A stretch of DNA of 39,980 nt from Sulfurimonadaceae bacterium. GTDB taxonomy: Bacteria > Campylobacterota > Campylobacteria > Campylobacterales > Sulfurimonadaceae. The position numbers and the translations under genes are program-made. The stretch covers positions 1 through 39,980 of the forward strand of contig JADGEC010000018.1 in the NCBI GenBank assembly GCA_016744575.1, written 5' to 3'. Under the pieces are notes generated by a model. The model had not been told where the DNA came from. It worked only from the letters and a program-made list of their open reading frames with translations, and did no database searches. This document shows, one piece after another, positions 16,758 to 25,684 of this stretch (its first letter is position 1; each line of letters begins with the position of its first letter).

Positions 16758-17642
16758 ATGAGACACGGATACCTTCCTCTTTTCTTTATCTTTTTCATCA
16801 CCCGACTATATTCGGCATCGGTAGTCCACAATACTTTTGAGGACGTAAAGACCAAAGGTGATGTTGGACTCTCCGCATCCACCATCAATGTCAAGGTCAC
16901 AAGTAAAGTACTTCCACACAGTGAACTCACCTTTGACTACACTTCCAAGATCTATCCCACTGATCCAAACAGATATGTCAAAGAACCCTCGACAAAGAAG
17001 ATCGAAGAGGGCACGACCACCTTTGGTATCGACTATAAAGGTATTGAGAACCTCACGCTTCAAAGTCACTACTACTATGACCCTTCCCTCTATGGGATCC
17101 TTATCACCCAGGCGCAGTACTATAAACAAGTCTGTGATGACTACCTCTTCACGACTGGGACCCAATACTTTAGAAGTGTCAAAGATGGTGAGCAGGCATT
17201 TGTCGACCAGGCTGGAGAGTATGGAGGCATAGACTTCTTAGCTCTACAGACTGCTCTTGAAGGAGAGCGCTGGGGTATCGATCTGAACTACTCACGTAAC
17301 TACGGGCTTTCTGGTATAAAAAACAGTTACCGCGGGATAGCATCCACCTTCACCTCCTCTATGATAGGGGGAGGGCATGGAAGTTATCAGCCTCAGACCT
17401 GGATGCTTAAAAGTCGCTATACACTGCCTACATCACTCCTGGGTAAGAACGAACTTGCCATGTGGTTAAGCTCTACTCGGACCAACGATGACCGTGGCGA
17501 TGAGTATGACTCCTATTACCTGCACCTAAAGCACACCATAAAGAACAAGACCTCCGTCTTCTTACGATATGAAAGTATGGACTATCTCAGCGGAAAAGAG
17601 AACGTAGATTATCTAAAGATCTTTGCCGGCTACGTGTTCTAA
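16758..17642 (+). CDS. Outer-membrane beta-barrel protein
   Basis: The 294-residue protein has a signal peptide (cleavage near LYSAS), many alternating strands rich in Tyr and Thr, and a C-terminal GYVF ending in phenylalanine, as for BAM-inserted barrels. No named porin family is recognised. It is divergent from the 2Fe-2S gene and convergent with murE. AAGGT nine bases upstream supports the ATG. The substrate or role is not evident. Confidence 0.6.
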   Translation: MRHGYLPLFFIFFITRLYSASVVHNTFEDVKTKGDVGLSASTINVKVTSKVLPHSELTFDYTSKIYPTDPNRYVKEPSTKKIEEGTTTFGIDYKGIENLTLQSHYYYDPSLYGILITQAQYYKQVCDDYLFTTGTQYFRSVKDGEQAFVDQAGEYGGIDFLALQTALEGERWGIDLNYSRNYGLSGIKNSYRGIASTFTSSMIGGGHGSYQPQTWMLKSRYTLPTSLLGKNELAMWLSSTRTNDDRGDEYDSYYLHLKHTIKNKTSVFLRYESMDYLSGKENVDYLKIFAGYVF

Positions 17643-17683
17643 GGATAAAAAAGTAGGAGTGGTGAAGATATATCGGATCGGGG

Positions 17684-17702
17684 TCGAGCTTTTTAAGCTC
17701 GA
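17684..17702. terminator. Perfect 8-bp hairpin between convergent genes
   Basis: TCGAGCTT and AAGCTCGA pair fully around TTT, between the stop of the outer-membrane gene and the stop of murE. It could end transcription from both sides. Neither side has a real U-tract, so efficiency as an intrinsic terminator is doubtful. Confidence 0.4.
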
Positions 17703-17708
17703 TGAAGA

Positions 17709-18998
17709 CTATTTAAGGAGTTCTCTGACGACCTCTCTGTCATCAAAGGGGAGTCGCTGATCATAGATAAGTTGATAGGCCTCATCCCCTTTTCCAAGGA
17801 CCAGGACGATCTCTTCATCCTCTTGATCTTCAAGAGCCTTTGCTATCGCCTCTTTACGGTTCGGATTGATGTAGACATTATCACGGTCTTCTATACCCTC
17901 AAGGATATCGGAGATGATGGCATCAGGGTCTTCATAACGAGGATTATCACTGGTCACATAGATCTTTTTTGCCAGACCCGCCGCGACACGTCCCATCATC
18001 GACCGTTTGCTTTTATCACGGTCGCCACCTGCCCCAAAGACGACCAGTAGTTCTTTCTCTTTTAGTGCGTTCAGTACCTGCTGCATCCCATCAGGAGTGT
18101 GGGCAAAATCGACGATGACCGTTGGTTCATCACTAACGCGCTCCATCCGTCCACTGACACCAGCAAAGTTGTCTACCACATCACATACTTCGCTGATCTT
18201 CTTGTCAGTGACAAGATGCACCGCTCCAATTGCCGCTACTATGTTGTACAGGTTGAAAAAACCATGCAGTTCAGCTTTAAACGGTTCCATCTTACCAAAG
18301 TGCTGTATGATCCCACTCAGACCATCATTGAGCGAGTAAGCCATTATCTTGTAAGTAGATGGGGACTCGACACTGTAAGTATAGGCATTTTTAAAGTTAA
18401 AGTCTGCTCGCGGTTCATCACGGTTTATCAACTTTTTACCCTGGTCTTTGAAAAAGCTGTTTTTGACACGGGTGTACTCTTCAATATCTTTATGATAATC
18501 AAGATGGTCCTGTGTGATGTTCGTCAAGATCCTCAACTCAAAAGGGATACCCTCAATACGTTTCTGTACGATAGCATGTGAACTCACTTCCATGATGAAG
18601 TACTCACATCCGGCTACGACAGACTGATAGATATGTCGATAGGTATTTAGGACAGATGGAGTCGTCAGACTTTTATCTTCGACGATCTCATCGTTCATAA
18701 AGAAACCGCGAGTACCTTGCATAGCTGTTTTATAGCCCAGATCAAGTAAGAAGGAGTAGATGGCACTTGCCGTAGTCGTCTTCCCGTTGGTACCGGTGAT
18801 CCCGATGATCTTGATACGCCCGATGCCAAATAACTGGGCGATATCTTCGACATTGACGATAGAGTGGGCGTTGTGGTTCTTAGCATCATCAAGATACTTT
18901 GCATTTTGCGCAGTCAGTACATAGGCAGTGTCTTCAGAGCACTCCTGTGAGTTCTCTGTCACGTAACTATATGGTTGTGATGGTAAAGCTATCTTCAA
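17709..18998 (-). CDS. murE: UDP-MurNAc-L-Ala-D-Glu:meso-diaminopimelate ligase MurE
   Basis: The 429-residue cytoplasmic ligase adds meso-diaminopimelate to the peptidoglycan precursor using ATP. The P-loop is GITGTNGKTTT (near residue 62). The mDAP-selecting motif is DNPRYEDPD (near residue 349), and the UDP-binding N-terminal domain is short. It is clearly shorter than E. coli MurE (495), as in other Campylobacterota. The start codon is TTG, directly after the TGA of the upstream TPR gene (TGATTG) with AAAGGT before it, so translation is coupled. Confidence 0.93.
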   Translation of the reverse strand: MKIALPSQPYSYVTENSQECSEDTAYVLTAQNAKYLDDAKNHNAHSIVNVEDIAQLFGIGRIKIIGITGTNGKTTTASAIYSFLLDLGYKTAMQGTRGFFMNDEIVEDKSLTTPSVLNTYRHIYQSVVAGCEYFIMEVSSHAIVQKRIEGIPFELRILTNITQDHLDYHKDIEEYTRVKNSFFKDQGKKLINRDEPRADFNFKNAYTYSVESPSTYKIMAYSLNDGLSGIIQHFGKMEPFKAELHGFFNLYNIVAAIGAVHLVTDKKISEVCDVVDNFAGVSGRMERVSDEPTVIVDFAHTPDGMQQVLNALKEKELLVVFGAGGDRDKSKRSMMGRVAAGLAKKIYVTSDNPRYEDPDAIISDILEGIEDRDNVYINPNRKEAIAKALEDQEDEEIVLVLGKGDEAYQLIYDQRLPFDDREVVRELLK

Positions 18999-19580
18999 TC
19001 AGGCACCTTTGGATAGACGGCGTAAAAGATCACGCAGCTGTTTGTCATTAGGATAGACACCTAAGGCACTCTCTATATAACTCATCGCCATCTCATCGAA
19101 GCCACTGTCCATCAGACGTTCAAGAAAATCGACGAAATCCTCTTTCTCTGTGATGATGACCCGGGTAGAGAACATGATGTTCTCAAAGATCCGTTTAAAG
19201 TCATTCTCCTCTTCGACCAACCTTCGAAAATCACTATAGAGGATGCCATCCTCATACTTTAGCTGATCTTTTACGGGTTTGGTGATCAAAGCAGTCAGCT
19301 GATCAAGAGTACCATCCATAGTCTCAAGGATCTCTGATATGATGGTATCGGCCTGATCGGAGTCCTCTTCGCGTAAGATATCATAATAATCAAATAGCGC
19401 TTCAGCACCTGCTTCTCCGCTCAATGCCATCTCAGAGAGGATCGCTCCGTTATGCGCCTCCCTTGATGCAGGGTGATCTTTTAAGACCAAGGCGTAATTA
19501 CGCAATGCTTTCTCATATTCCGCTTTTGTAAAGTTGTTATTGGCGAGGGCTAGAGTCTTAAATTTGTTTACTGTCTTCAT
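18999..19580 (-). CDS. TPR-like helical protein upstream of murE
   Basis: The 193-residue protein begins at the ATG at 19580 after a perfect AAGGAGG; the longer frame from 19598 would include that site. The first part (KAEYEKALRNYALVLKDHPA) and the last (GFDEMAMSYIESALGVYPND) look like TPR helices around an acidic all-helical centre. It is cytoplasmic. The gene is tightly coupled to murE, suggesting a scaffold or cell-envelope role, but this is only context. No named family. Confidence 0.75.
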   Translation of the reverse strand: MKTVNKFKTLALANNNFTKAEYEKALRNYALVLKDHPASREAHNGAILSEMALSGEAGAEALFDYYDILREEDSDQADTIISEILETMDGTLDQLTALITKPVKDQLKYEDGILYSDFRRLVEEENDFKRIFENIMFSTRVIITEKEDFVDFLERLMDSGFDEMAMSYIESALGVYPNDKQLRDLLRRLSKGA

Positions 19581-19653
19581 GATTCCCTCCTTCTTCATAT
19601 AAATAGTATATCGTTCATATTCAAATAAACTGTAAATAACTTTATATAACTAT

Positions 19654-19929
19654 CTAAAGATCGTCTATCTGATTCTCCATACCAATTGGTACGTTGACAA
19701 CGATAAGCTCTGGATGTATGTCCATCCGAAGTTGTCGTTCAACGCCATATTTTAACGTATTCCCGCTACTGCTGCAACCTATGCAAGCATCTTGCAGTTG
19801 CACGTAGACTTTACCGTTCTTGACCGTTATAAACTTTATACCGCCGCCATCAAGTGCTAGTGAGGGACGTACTTTCTCGATCACTGTCTCGACCGGTGCC
19901 ATCAACTCTTCATCAGAAAAAGGGATCAT
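19654..19929 (-). CDS. NifU C-terminal (Nfu) domain iron-sulfur protein
   Basis: The 91-residue Nfu-type protein has the cluster-binding motif CIGCSSS (C-x2-C), preceded by VRPSLALDGGGIKF. Such proteins carry a 4Fe-4S cluster bridged between two monomers and deliver it to apo-enzymes. It is a stand-alone Nfu domain of normal length, without the A-type domain of NfuA. The start is supported by AAGG. Palindrome AGGGGAATTCCCCT lies about 60 bp upstream. Confidence 0.92.
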   Translation of the reverse strand: MIPFSDEELMAPVETVIEKVRPSLALDGGGIKFITVKNGKVYVQLQDACIGCSSSGNTLKYGVERQLRMDIHPELIVVNVPIGMENQIDDL

Positions 19930-19986
19930 ACTTTACCTTATAATTCATCCGCTACGATAACGGACTGCTTTTAGTAAACATAAAAT

Positions 19987-20000
19987 AGGGGAATTCCCCT
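19987..20000. promoter_or_regulatory. 14-bp perfect palindrome upstream of the Nfu gene
   Basis: AGGGGAATTCCCCT is self-complementary and lies in the only gap between the aldo/keto reductase stop and the Nfu start, where the Nfu promoter must be. It may be an operator for a dimeric regulator. No regulator is assigned. Confidence 0.35.
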
Positions 20001-20080
20001 TAACAAGCCATATAATGATTCCATACTCTCAAATCGAAAGGATTACTTAAATATGACGTGACACATAAACACAGATAACA

Positions 20081-21316
20081 TCAGCCTCTTGGCGCTTCAA
20101 ATATTCCCCCGACTTCCTGCACATAGCGGCTCTTACGCATACCTACAAGCACGTAGTCGATGACATCCTGGCTCAGTAGAAAAGAGAGAGCACACTCTTG
20201 CAACGTCGAAGCACATCCATCTAGTTCATCCTTGAGACTCTGTCGTGTCGTCTTGGAACACTCATAAGCCACCATCTTGCTGTATTGGATGAAGAAAAGA
20301 TCTAAAGACTGTGCAAGTGCAGCACCTTGCTCTTCCTCAAGGCTGCCAAGACTTTTACGAAGATGCGGTACTATCTGCTTGAAGTAGAAAGCTTCATACT
20401 CACCGATCCAGCTAAAACGATGTCGGTTACCATCAAGCTCATTTAAGAGATTATGAAATGTCTGCAGCATCTCATTATCGGTAAGTTCCAAGATCACATT
20501 GAGATGTGTATAGTAATCCACAGGTTCATCATAGTCAGCCAGACGAAACATCTGTGGACCTCTTTGTGCGTTCAACGGACGATTGACCAAGACACGTAGG
20601 CCGTTAGCTTTAGCCCAGGCTGCACATCTTAGCCCCTCTTGTTCAAGCAAGTTGAGAGGTAACTGGATGGTAGTGAAGTGATGTGACTCAACTGCGATAT
20701 ACTCTGCCGCCTTTCGCGCCTGATCGACAAGCTCCTCGTAAGGTAAGAACTCCCTATCACTCTCTGCTAAGGAAAAGCTGTTGGAACTTATGCCGTAGCT
20801 TTTGATACGCCCTTTTTGGACCTCCTGCTCCAGTGCGACGAAGACATCAAAGATACGTCTTTGCATCTCATCAAGACGACGCTCTTCTTCTACACCCTTA
20901 TTGATAGCGTCAAGCAGAAAGTATTCAGGATTATGGATCAGGTAGCAGTCCAGTTCATCTCTATTGAGTCGATCCAGAGAGTATGTCAACTGGTCACGCA
21001 TAAACTCCGGGTCTATACAGTGATAGACATGGTCAGAATATTTGACTATGTCACTAAAGGTCTCATCCTCTTTGACACGCTCCATCATCGAGCCTTGGAT
21101 GTAACCGAACTTACTGACGATCTCAACATCTTTGAGCACCTTCTCAGGTAGACCGTTCATCGCCAGTGCTATCGCTCGTTCAGCACCACCATCCATATAG
21201 TTAGTGGAAGTGTCTAACAGAGTGACCCCCGAAGTGATGGCATCTTTCAATGCGTGTATATGTTCAGCGTCTCCATCAAAGATGCGATAAGTACCAAAAG
21301 CTAACTGTGCAGACAT
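20081..21316 (-). CDS. Aldo/keto reductase family protein
   Basis: The 411-residue protein has a TIM-barrel AKR fold. The catalytic tetrad is recognisable: Asp and Tyr in LLDTSTNYMDGGAE, Lys in VSKFGYIQG and His in CYLIHNPEYF. It is longer than usual AKRs (about 300-340) because of an extra helical C-terminal part (SLGSLEEEQGAALAQSLDLF region). NADPH-dependent carbonyl reduction is likely but the substrate is unknown. Its ATG has AAGGAT. It sits downstream of rplQ on the same strand. Confidence 0.85.
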   Translation of the reverse strand: MSAQLAFGTYRIFDGDAEHIHALKDAITSGVTLLDTSTNYMDGGAERAIALAMNGLPEKVLKDVEIVSKFGYIQGSMMERVKEDETFSDIVKYSDHVYHCIDPEFMRDQLTYSLDRLNRDELDCYLIHNPEYFLLDAINKGVEEERRLDEMQRRIFDVFVALEQEVQKGRIKSYGISSNSFSLAESDREFLPYEELVDQARKAAEYIAVESHHFTTIQLPLNLLEQEGLRCAAWAKANGLRVLVNRPLNAQRGPQMFRLADYDEPVDYYTHLNVILELTDNEMLQTFHNLLNELDGNRHRFSWIGEYEAFYFKQIVPHLRKSLGSLEEEQGAALAQSLDLFFIQYSKMVAYECSKTTRQSLKDELDGCASTLQECALSFLLSQDVIDYVLVGMRKSRYVQEVGGIFEAPRG

Positions 21317-21426
21317 AAATATCCTTGTTGTTGTTCGATGCTGAGTTCAGGATCGATAAAAGATGCTGGGGTGATCAGAAGTGGATTAGTTGGAGAGTGT
21401 TATGGCGCGAAGCCATCGAAAAGGTG

Positions 21427-21777
21427 TTATACCAGTTCGATGAATGCCATTGTCGTAGCATCGCCACGACGAATACGTGTACGTGTGATACGAGTGTATC
21501 CACCAGCACGTTCAGTATAATTTGGAGCTAGTTCAGTGACTAACTTGTTAGTAGCTTCTTTACTCTGCAGTGCTGCAAAGACAGCACGGTGACTATTTGC
21601 TTCACCCTTGCGAGCGACAGTGATCAATTTCTCGATATGTGAACGAAGCTCTTTGGCTTTTGCCACAGTCGTCTCGATCTTGCCGTTTTCGATCAACGCA
21701 ATACTGAGGTTCTTCAAAAGTGCAGCACGGTGTGCACTTGTACGGCTCAGTTTGCGGTATCCATGACGATGTCTCAT
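21427..21777 (-). CDS. rplQ: 50S ribosomal protein L17
   Basis: The 116-residue protein begins [17 protein letters not shown], the L17 signature, and ends at the usual short bacterial length with FIELV. It binds 23S rRNA near the exit tunnel. Last gene of the rpmJ-rpsM-rpsK-rpsD-rpoA-rplQ operon. A short GATGGC/GCCAT hairpin near 21400-21418 may mark the operon end but lacks a U-tract. Confidence 0.97.
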   Translation of the reverse strand: MRHRHGYRKLSRTSAHRAALLKNLSIALIENGKIETTVAKAKELRSHIEKLITVARKGEANSHRAVFAALQSKEATNKLVTELAPNYTERAGGYTRITRTRIRRGDATTMAFIELV

Positions 21778-21799
21778 GTATGTTCCTCTTTATTGCTTA

Positions 21800-22789
21800 T
21801 TAAGCTTCAATTTTCTTTTTAAATGCACTGATGACCTCATCAGGAAAATCAGCACCGACCTCAAAACCGAAATCGTTCAGTTTCTCAACGATCTCTTCAT
21901 ACGATTTCTTACCCAGGTTCTTAACGTTCTTCAAGTCATTAGTACTCATCAGAGCGATCTCACCGATAAGCTTGATATCTGAACGGTCAAGGCAGTTAAA
22001 ACTACGTGCACTTAGGCCAAGTTCATCTACGCTTGCTGTCAGTTTCTTCAATACCGGAGACTCTTCTGCACGTTCTATCTTAGCAGGAGACTTAATACTG
22101 ATCTCACTACTAAAGACACGTAACTGCGCATGCATCACTTCTAGAGCATTTCTAAATGCATCAAGAGGTGAGATCTGACCATCAGTGACGATGTTCAAAA
22201 CGACTTTCTCGAAGCTTGGGTTATCTTCGACAAGTACATTATCTATAGTATAAGTCGCTTTTCGTACCGGAGTAAAGAAAGCGTCAAGTGCGATATAGCC
22301 TTCATCAAGCTCTTCGCGGATGTCTTCACTCGGCACATAACCGATACCCTGATAGACCTTGATAGAAAAATTCAGCGTTGCATCTTCATTAAGTGTTGCC
22401 AAGAACGCGTTCGGTGTGACTATTTCAACTTCATCAGTCTCGAGATCAGAACCCTTGATGACACATGGACCAGTAAAGCTGTAATCGATCTCAGCACTGG
22501 TCGTATCATCTTTGAGTTTGAAACGTACACCTTTTAGGTTGATGATGAAATCAGAGATATCTTCGAGCATACCACGTACTGAGTCGAACTCATGCTTGGC
22601 TCCCTCGATCTTGATCGCGACCGGAGCATAACCCACTGAACTACTCAGTAAAAAGCGGCGAAGTGGATGTGCCAAAGAGACAGCATAACCTGTCTCGAAT
22701 GGGAACGCGATGATGTTCGCTTCATTCTCACTGATCTGCTCGACAACAAACTCTTCAGGAAGAAGCGGAGATGTTTTGATCTTATTCAT
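21800..22789 (-). CDS. rpoA: RNA polymerase alpha subunit
   Basis: The 329-residue protein has the N-terminal assembly domain ([28 protein letters not shown]) and, after a linker, the DNA-binding alphaCTD with two helix-hairpin-helix motifs ([30 protein letters not shown]). It nucleates assembly of the core enzyme and contacts UP elements and activators. Complete and of normal length. Flanked by rpsD and rplQ as in most bacteria. Confidence 0.98.
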   Translation of the reverse strand: MNKIKTSPLLPEEFVVEQISENEANIIAFPFETGYAVSLAHPLRRFLLSSSVGYAPVAIKIEGAKHEFDSVRGMLEDISDFIINLKGVRFKLKDDTTSAEIDYSFTGPCVIKGSDLETDEVEIVTPNAFLATLNEDATLNFSIKVYQGIGYVPSEDIREELDEGYIALDAFFTPVRKATYTIDNVLVEDNPSFEKVVLNIVTDGQISPLDAFRNALEVMHAQLRVFSSEISIKSPAKIERAEESPVLKKLTASVDELGLSARSFNCLDRSDIKLIGEIALMSTNDLKNVKNLGKKSYEEIVEKLNDFGFEVGADFPDEVISAFKKKIEA

Positions 22790-22813
22790 ATGCAGCGCCT
22801 TTTATTTCAGTGA

Positions 22814-23440
22814 TTATTTCGAGTAAAGTTCGACGATCAGACGTTCTTCAACAGGTATGACGATCTCTTCACGTTCCGGAAGGCGACTAAAGATACCAAA
22901 TACTTTCTCAGCATCGATGTCGACCCATGGAGCTAGACCAGTCTGATTAGTCAGTTCGATAGCACGAATGACCTGTACGTTCTTCTTACTCTTCTCACGT
23001 ACTTCTACTTTTTGCCCTGGCTTAATACGGTAAGATGCAATATCTACGCGTTTGCCATCGACAAGGATATGACCGTGGTTAACGATCTGGCGTGCAAAAC
23101 GACGAGTCGTTGCAAAGCCCATACGATAGACTACATTGTCAAGACGCTGCTCGATCAGTGTAATAAGGTTTGTACCTGTATTTCCTGGGCGACGTTTTGC
23201 TTCAGCAAAGAGTGAACGAAGTTGCTTCTCAGAGAGACCATACATGAACTTCGCTTTTTGCTTCTCATTAAGCTGTGTACCATACTCTGATACTTTCTTA
23301 CGACGCTGGCCATGCTGACCAGGACCATAAGGACGCTTTTCTAGTGCAGACTTTCCTGCTAGACGACGCTCGCCTTTTAGGTTAAGACTTACACCGAATC
23401 TTCTTTCGATCTTTTCTACTGGACCTCTATATCTTGCCAT
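22814..23440 (-). CDS. rpsD: 30S ribosomal protein S4
   Basis: The 208-residue protein starts [16 protein letters not shown] and carries the S4 RNA-binding fold ([34 protein letters not shown]). Primary 16S rRNA binder. No zinc-binding cysteines are present, so it is the C-minus form. A translational autoregulator in other bacteria; no specific leader pseudoknot was identified here. Confidence 0.98.
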   Translation of the reverse strand: MARYRGPVEKIERRFGVSLNLKGERRLAGKSALEKRPYGPGQHGQRRKKVSEYGTQLNEKQKAKFMYGLSEKQLRSLFAEAKRRPGNTGTNLITLIEQRLDNVVYRMGFATTRRFARQIVNHGHILVDGKRVDIASYRIKPGQKVEVREKSKKNVQVIRAIELTNQTGLAPWVDIDAEKVFGIFSRLPEREEIVIPVEERLIVELYSK

Positions 23441-23449
23441 GTGATCTCC

Positions 23450-23842
23450 TTAGACTCTACGGCGCTTAGGAGCGCGACAACCATTATGTGGTAGTGGAGT
23501 GACATCTTTCATAAATGTAACACGAATGCCTTCTATAGCACCTACAGCCTTGACAGCAGTCTCACGACCTGAACCAGGTCCCTGGACTTTGATACCAAGC
23601 TCTTTGATACCGTGTACCTGAGCTTTGGCTACAGCGTCTTCTACTGCTGCTTGCGCTGCAAACGGAGTAGATTTCTTAGAACCTTTGAAACCAAGACTAC
23701 CAGCTGAACTCCATGCTACCATGTTGCCCATCTCATCAGTCACAGTCACGAGAGTATTGTTGAACGATGCAGCAATATGGACAATGCCACGTGCAACGTT
23801 CTTTTTTACTACTTTTTTACGAGTTGCTTTTCTTTTTGCCAT
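23450..23842 (-). CDS. rpsK: 30S ribosomal protein S11
   Basis: The 130-residue protein contains [19 protein letters not shown] and ends [16 protein letters not shown], diagnostic for S11. It forms the platform of the small subunit with S6, S18 and S21. It lies ten bases upstream of rpsD and eleven downstream of rpsM. Confidence 0.98.
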   Translation of the reverse strand: MAKRKATRKKVVKKNVARGIVHIAASFNNTLVTVTDEMGNMVAWSSAGSLGFKGSKKSTPFAAQAAVEDAVAKAQVHGIKELGIKVQGPGSGRETAVKAVGAIEGIRVTFMKDVTPLPHNGCRAPKRRRV

Positions 23843-23853
23843 GCTCTAGTTCC

Positions 23854-24219
23854 TTATGCCGCTGCGCCGACAGTTTTACGACGACCCTTACGAGTACGCG
23901 CGTTTGTCTTAGTCTTCTGTCCACGGACTGGAAGACCGCGACGGTGACGAATGCCACGATATGAACCGATGTCCATCAACGCTTTAATATCCATAGCGAC
24001 TTTCTTACGAAGGTCACCCTCTACCATATGTGTAGCACGGATCTCTTTAGCGATATTCGCTATCTCATCTTCTTTAAGTTCATGAACACGTTTGTTATAA
24101 TCGACGCCTGTAGCATCAAGGATCTTACGTGAAGTATGAAGACCGATTCCATAGATGTATGTCAAAGCATACTCTAAACGTTTTTTCTTAGGTAAGTCTA
24201 CACCAGCAATACGTGCCAT
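23854..24219 (-). CDS. rpsM: 30S ribosomal protein S13
   Basis: The 121-residue protein begins [14 protein letters not shown], with the helix-turn core ALTYIYGIG and the basic tail [20 protein letters not shown], diagnostic for S13 at the subunit head. It starts two bases after the rpmJ stop. Confidence 0.98.
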   Translation of the reverse strand: MARIAGVDLPKKKRLEYALTYIYGIGLHTSRKILDATGVDYNKRVHELKEDEIANIAKEIRATHMVEGDLRKKVAMDIKALMDIGSYRGIRHRRGLPVRGQKTKTNARTRKGRRKTVGAAA

Positions 24220-24221
24220 TC

Positions 24222-24335
24222 TTATCCTTGTCTTTGTTTATGTTTTGGGGTCTTGCAGATGACTCTGACAATACCTTTACGCTTGACGACTTTACAGTCG
24301 GCACACATCTTCTTTACTGAAGAACGAACTTTCAT
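24222..24335 (-). CDS. rpmJ: 50S ribosomal protein L36
   Basis: The true start is the ATG at 24335 with CGGAG upstream, giving the 37-residue [20 protein letters not shown]... protein. The zinc ribbon is present (C-x2-C at CADC, then Cys and His further on: [11 protein letters not shown]), so this is the zinc form. The frame is open further upstream, but that part is not L36. It is the first gene of the operon here; infA, which commonly precedes rpmJ, is not upstream. Confidence 0.96.
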   Translation of the reverse strand: MKVRSSVKKMCADCKVVKRKGIVRVICKTPKHKQRQG

Positions 24336-24593
24336 TGTAAGCTCCGTATATAAATAGTTCACTTTACTGTTTATGAGGCCGTGTGGTTTAGACACCGCCA
24401 ATACTTGTATATAGTAATGATTATATATACAAACATTCAACCGATTATGTACAAAACGGTAAAGTGGACGCGTATATTACTTAAAAAAAGGTAAAAGATT
24501 TATTAAAGGGTGCCATTTACTACAGATATGCGGAGAAATGTGCGGGGTTTTCTTGCTTTTACTATATGAAAGGCCTACCAACTTGGTAGCTGA

Positions 24594-24657
24594 CGACAGG
24601 GGGTCAAAGCTTTACTTTATCGCTTCGCTCCGAAAGATAAACCATCCTGACCCCGTC
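24594..24657. other. Stem-loop with GGGGTCA/TGACCCC stem
   Basis: GGGGTCA (ending 24606) pairs with TGACCCC (24648-24654), extendable by GAC/GTC across a bulge. Inside, TTTATC and GATAAA form a second stem around GCTTCGCTCCG. This could be a structured RNA upstream of the ribosomal operon or the end of a repeated element. No U-tract is present. Confidence 0.4.
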
Positions 24658-24660
24658 AAA

Positions 24661-24827
24661 AGCCGTTATCCTGCTGGCATTTTCAAGTGAAAGGTCGATC
24701 AGATGTTCGACAAAGACAATCCTAAAGTGCAAACAGCACGTGAGCCTGCTGCTGAAGCAAAGCCATTGTCCTGCTGAGATCTTGAAGTCAAAGGTCGATC
24801 AGATGTTCGATGACGACCCTAAAATGC
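24661..24827. repeat. Imperfect 100-bp tandem direct repeat
   Basis: AAGGTCGATCAGATGTTCGA occurs at 24691-24710 and again at 24791-24810, exactly 100 bp apart. Flanking matches are AGCCgTTaTCCTGCTG (24661) with AGCCaTTgTCCTGCTG (24761), and CCTAAAgTGC (24721) with CCTAAAaTGC (24818). On the minus strand the copies translate as RVVIEHLIDL and RIVFVEHLIDLSLENASRI, so they may be decayed duplicated coding sequence. The intact parent is not in the window. Confidence 0.7.
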
Positions 24828-24838
24828 GATACAAGACT

Positions 24839-25684
24839 CTACTTATCATCTGACGTTTGATCACGAAAACGTTCTAATGCCTCTTCCATCAGTGCGATAT
24901 GGTAGTTCTCCTGATAGTTGATAAGGTCGAAGAAGTGTCGTAGCTCATCATGATCTATCTTTGCAGCGATAGCCCGGCACTCCTCTTTAGCAGCGATCTC
25001 CTCATCGATCCCGGCCAGCAAAAAGTCTGTCAGTGAGTCGATCTCATAGATCTCTTTGGTGATAAAACGAGGTATGGACAAGATACCGAGTTTAGCCATC
25101 ATCCGTGCAAAAGACTTCAGATGGAACTTCGACTCATCGATGAGTATCTGGAAGATCTCAAAGACACGCTGATCGTCGATCTGGCGCTGAGCGTAGGAAT
25201 AGATGACTATGAGCTCATACTCTTTATAAGACTCATCAAATAAAAATCGAAGCAGTGTGTTTAGGGTCTCAGGCTTAAACTCATCTGCTCCGTAACGCAA
25301 AGCACGGTCAAATGCTACGACAGCGGTAGTGTCATCTTTTTGCTTATCCAGGGCGTAAAGCATATACTCGAGGTCTTGCTGGACCCGCTGCTCAAGGGCA
25401 CTTGACCCACCCATCAAGCTGCGCAGATCACTAAGTGCCTCACCACACCAAGATGCCACATCCCCTACACTCCTTGCCGAGATCTGAAGCTGGTCACGTT
25501 CATAACTATACTCGACTTCAGCCTCTACACAGGCGTTCTCCACCCAGCGAAGATGTCTGTAGAGTATCTCAGAGAAGTCATACAACTGCTCCTGAAAGTC
25601 ACTATGATCAAGCGCAAACGAGCCAAATAGCACTTTGACCCAACTCTCATGGAGTACTCTAAATACCTCTGCTCCGTTATGCAT
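24839..25684 (-). CDS. Ferritin-like (putative diiron) four-helix protein, partner of IscU-like gene
   Basis: The 281-residue all-helical protein has Glu/His patterns of the ferritin/rubrerythrin superfamily in its second half: EYELIVIYSYA, DESKFHLKSFARMM, DEEIAAKEECRAIAAKIDHD and YQENYHIALMEEAL (an ExxH). Metal binding is inferred; the first half (1-140) is helical with no recognised motif. It overlaps the end of the upstream IscU-like gene by eight bases, so production is coupled. The pair suggests iron donation or protection during Fe-S assembly; this is context only. Not a bacterioferritin: no rubredoxin domain or heme Met is seen. Confidence 0.6.
   Translation of the reverse strand: MHNGAEVFRVLHESWVKVLFGSFALDHSDFQEQLYDFSEILYRHLRWVENACVEAEVEYSYERDQLQISARSVGDVASWCGEALSDLRSLMGGSSALEQRVQQDLEYMLYALDKQKDDTTAVVAFDRALRYGADEFKPETLNTLLRFLFDESYKEYELIVIYSYAQRQIDDQRVFEIFQILIDESKFHLKSFARMMAKLGILSIPRFITKEIYEIDSLTDFLLAGIDEEIAAKEECRAIAAKIDHDELRHFFDLINYQENYHIALMEEALERFRDQTSDDK

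Larger units (their letters stand above)
24336..24838. other. Upstream region of the rpmJ operon with repeats and hairpins
   Basis: About 500 bp separate the ferritin-like gene from rpmJ. Near 24405-24433 lies an AT-rich dyad TTGTATATA/TATATACAA which, on the minus strand, contains TATAAT and is the best candidate promoter of the ribosomal operon. Further upstream are a CTACCA/TGGTAG mini-hairpin (24575-24590), a GGGGTCA/TGACCCC stem-loop (24594-24657) and a 100-bp tandem repeat (24661-24827). No intact gene is seen. Confidence 0.55.
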
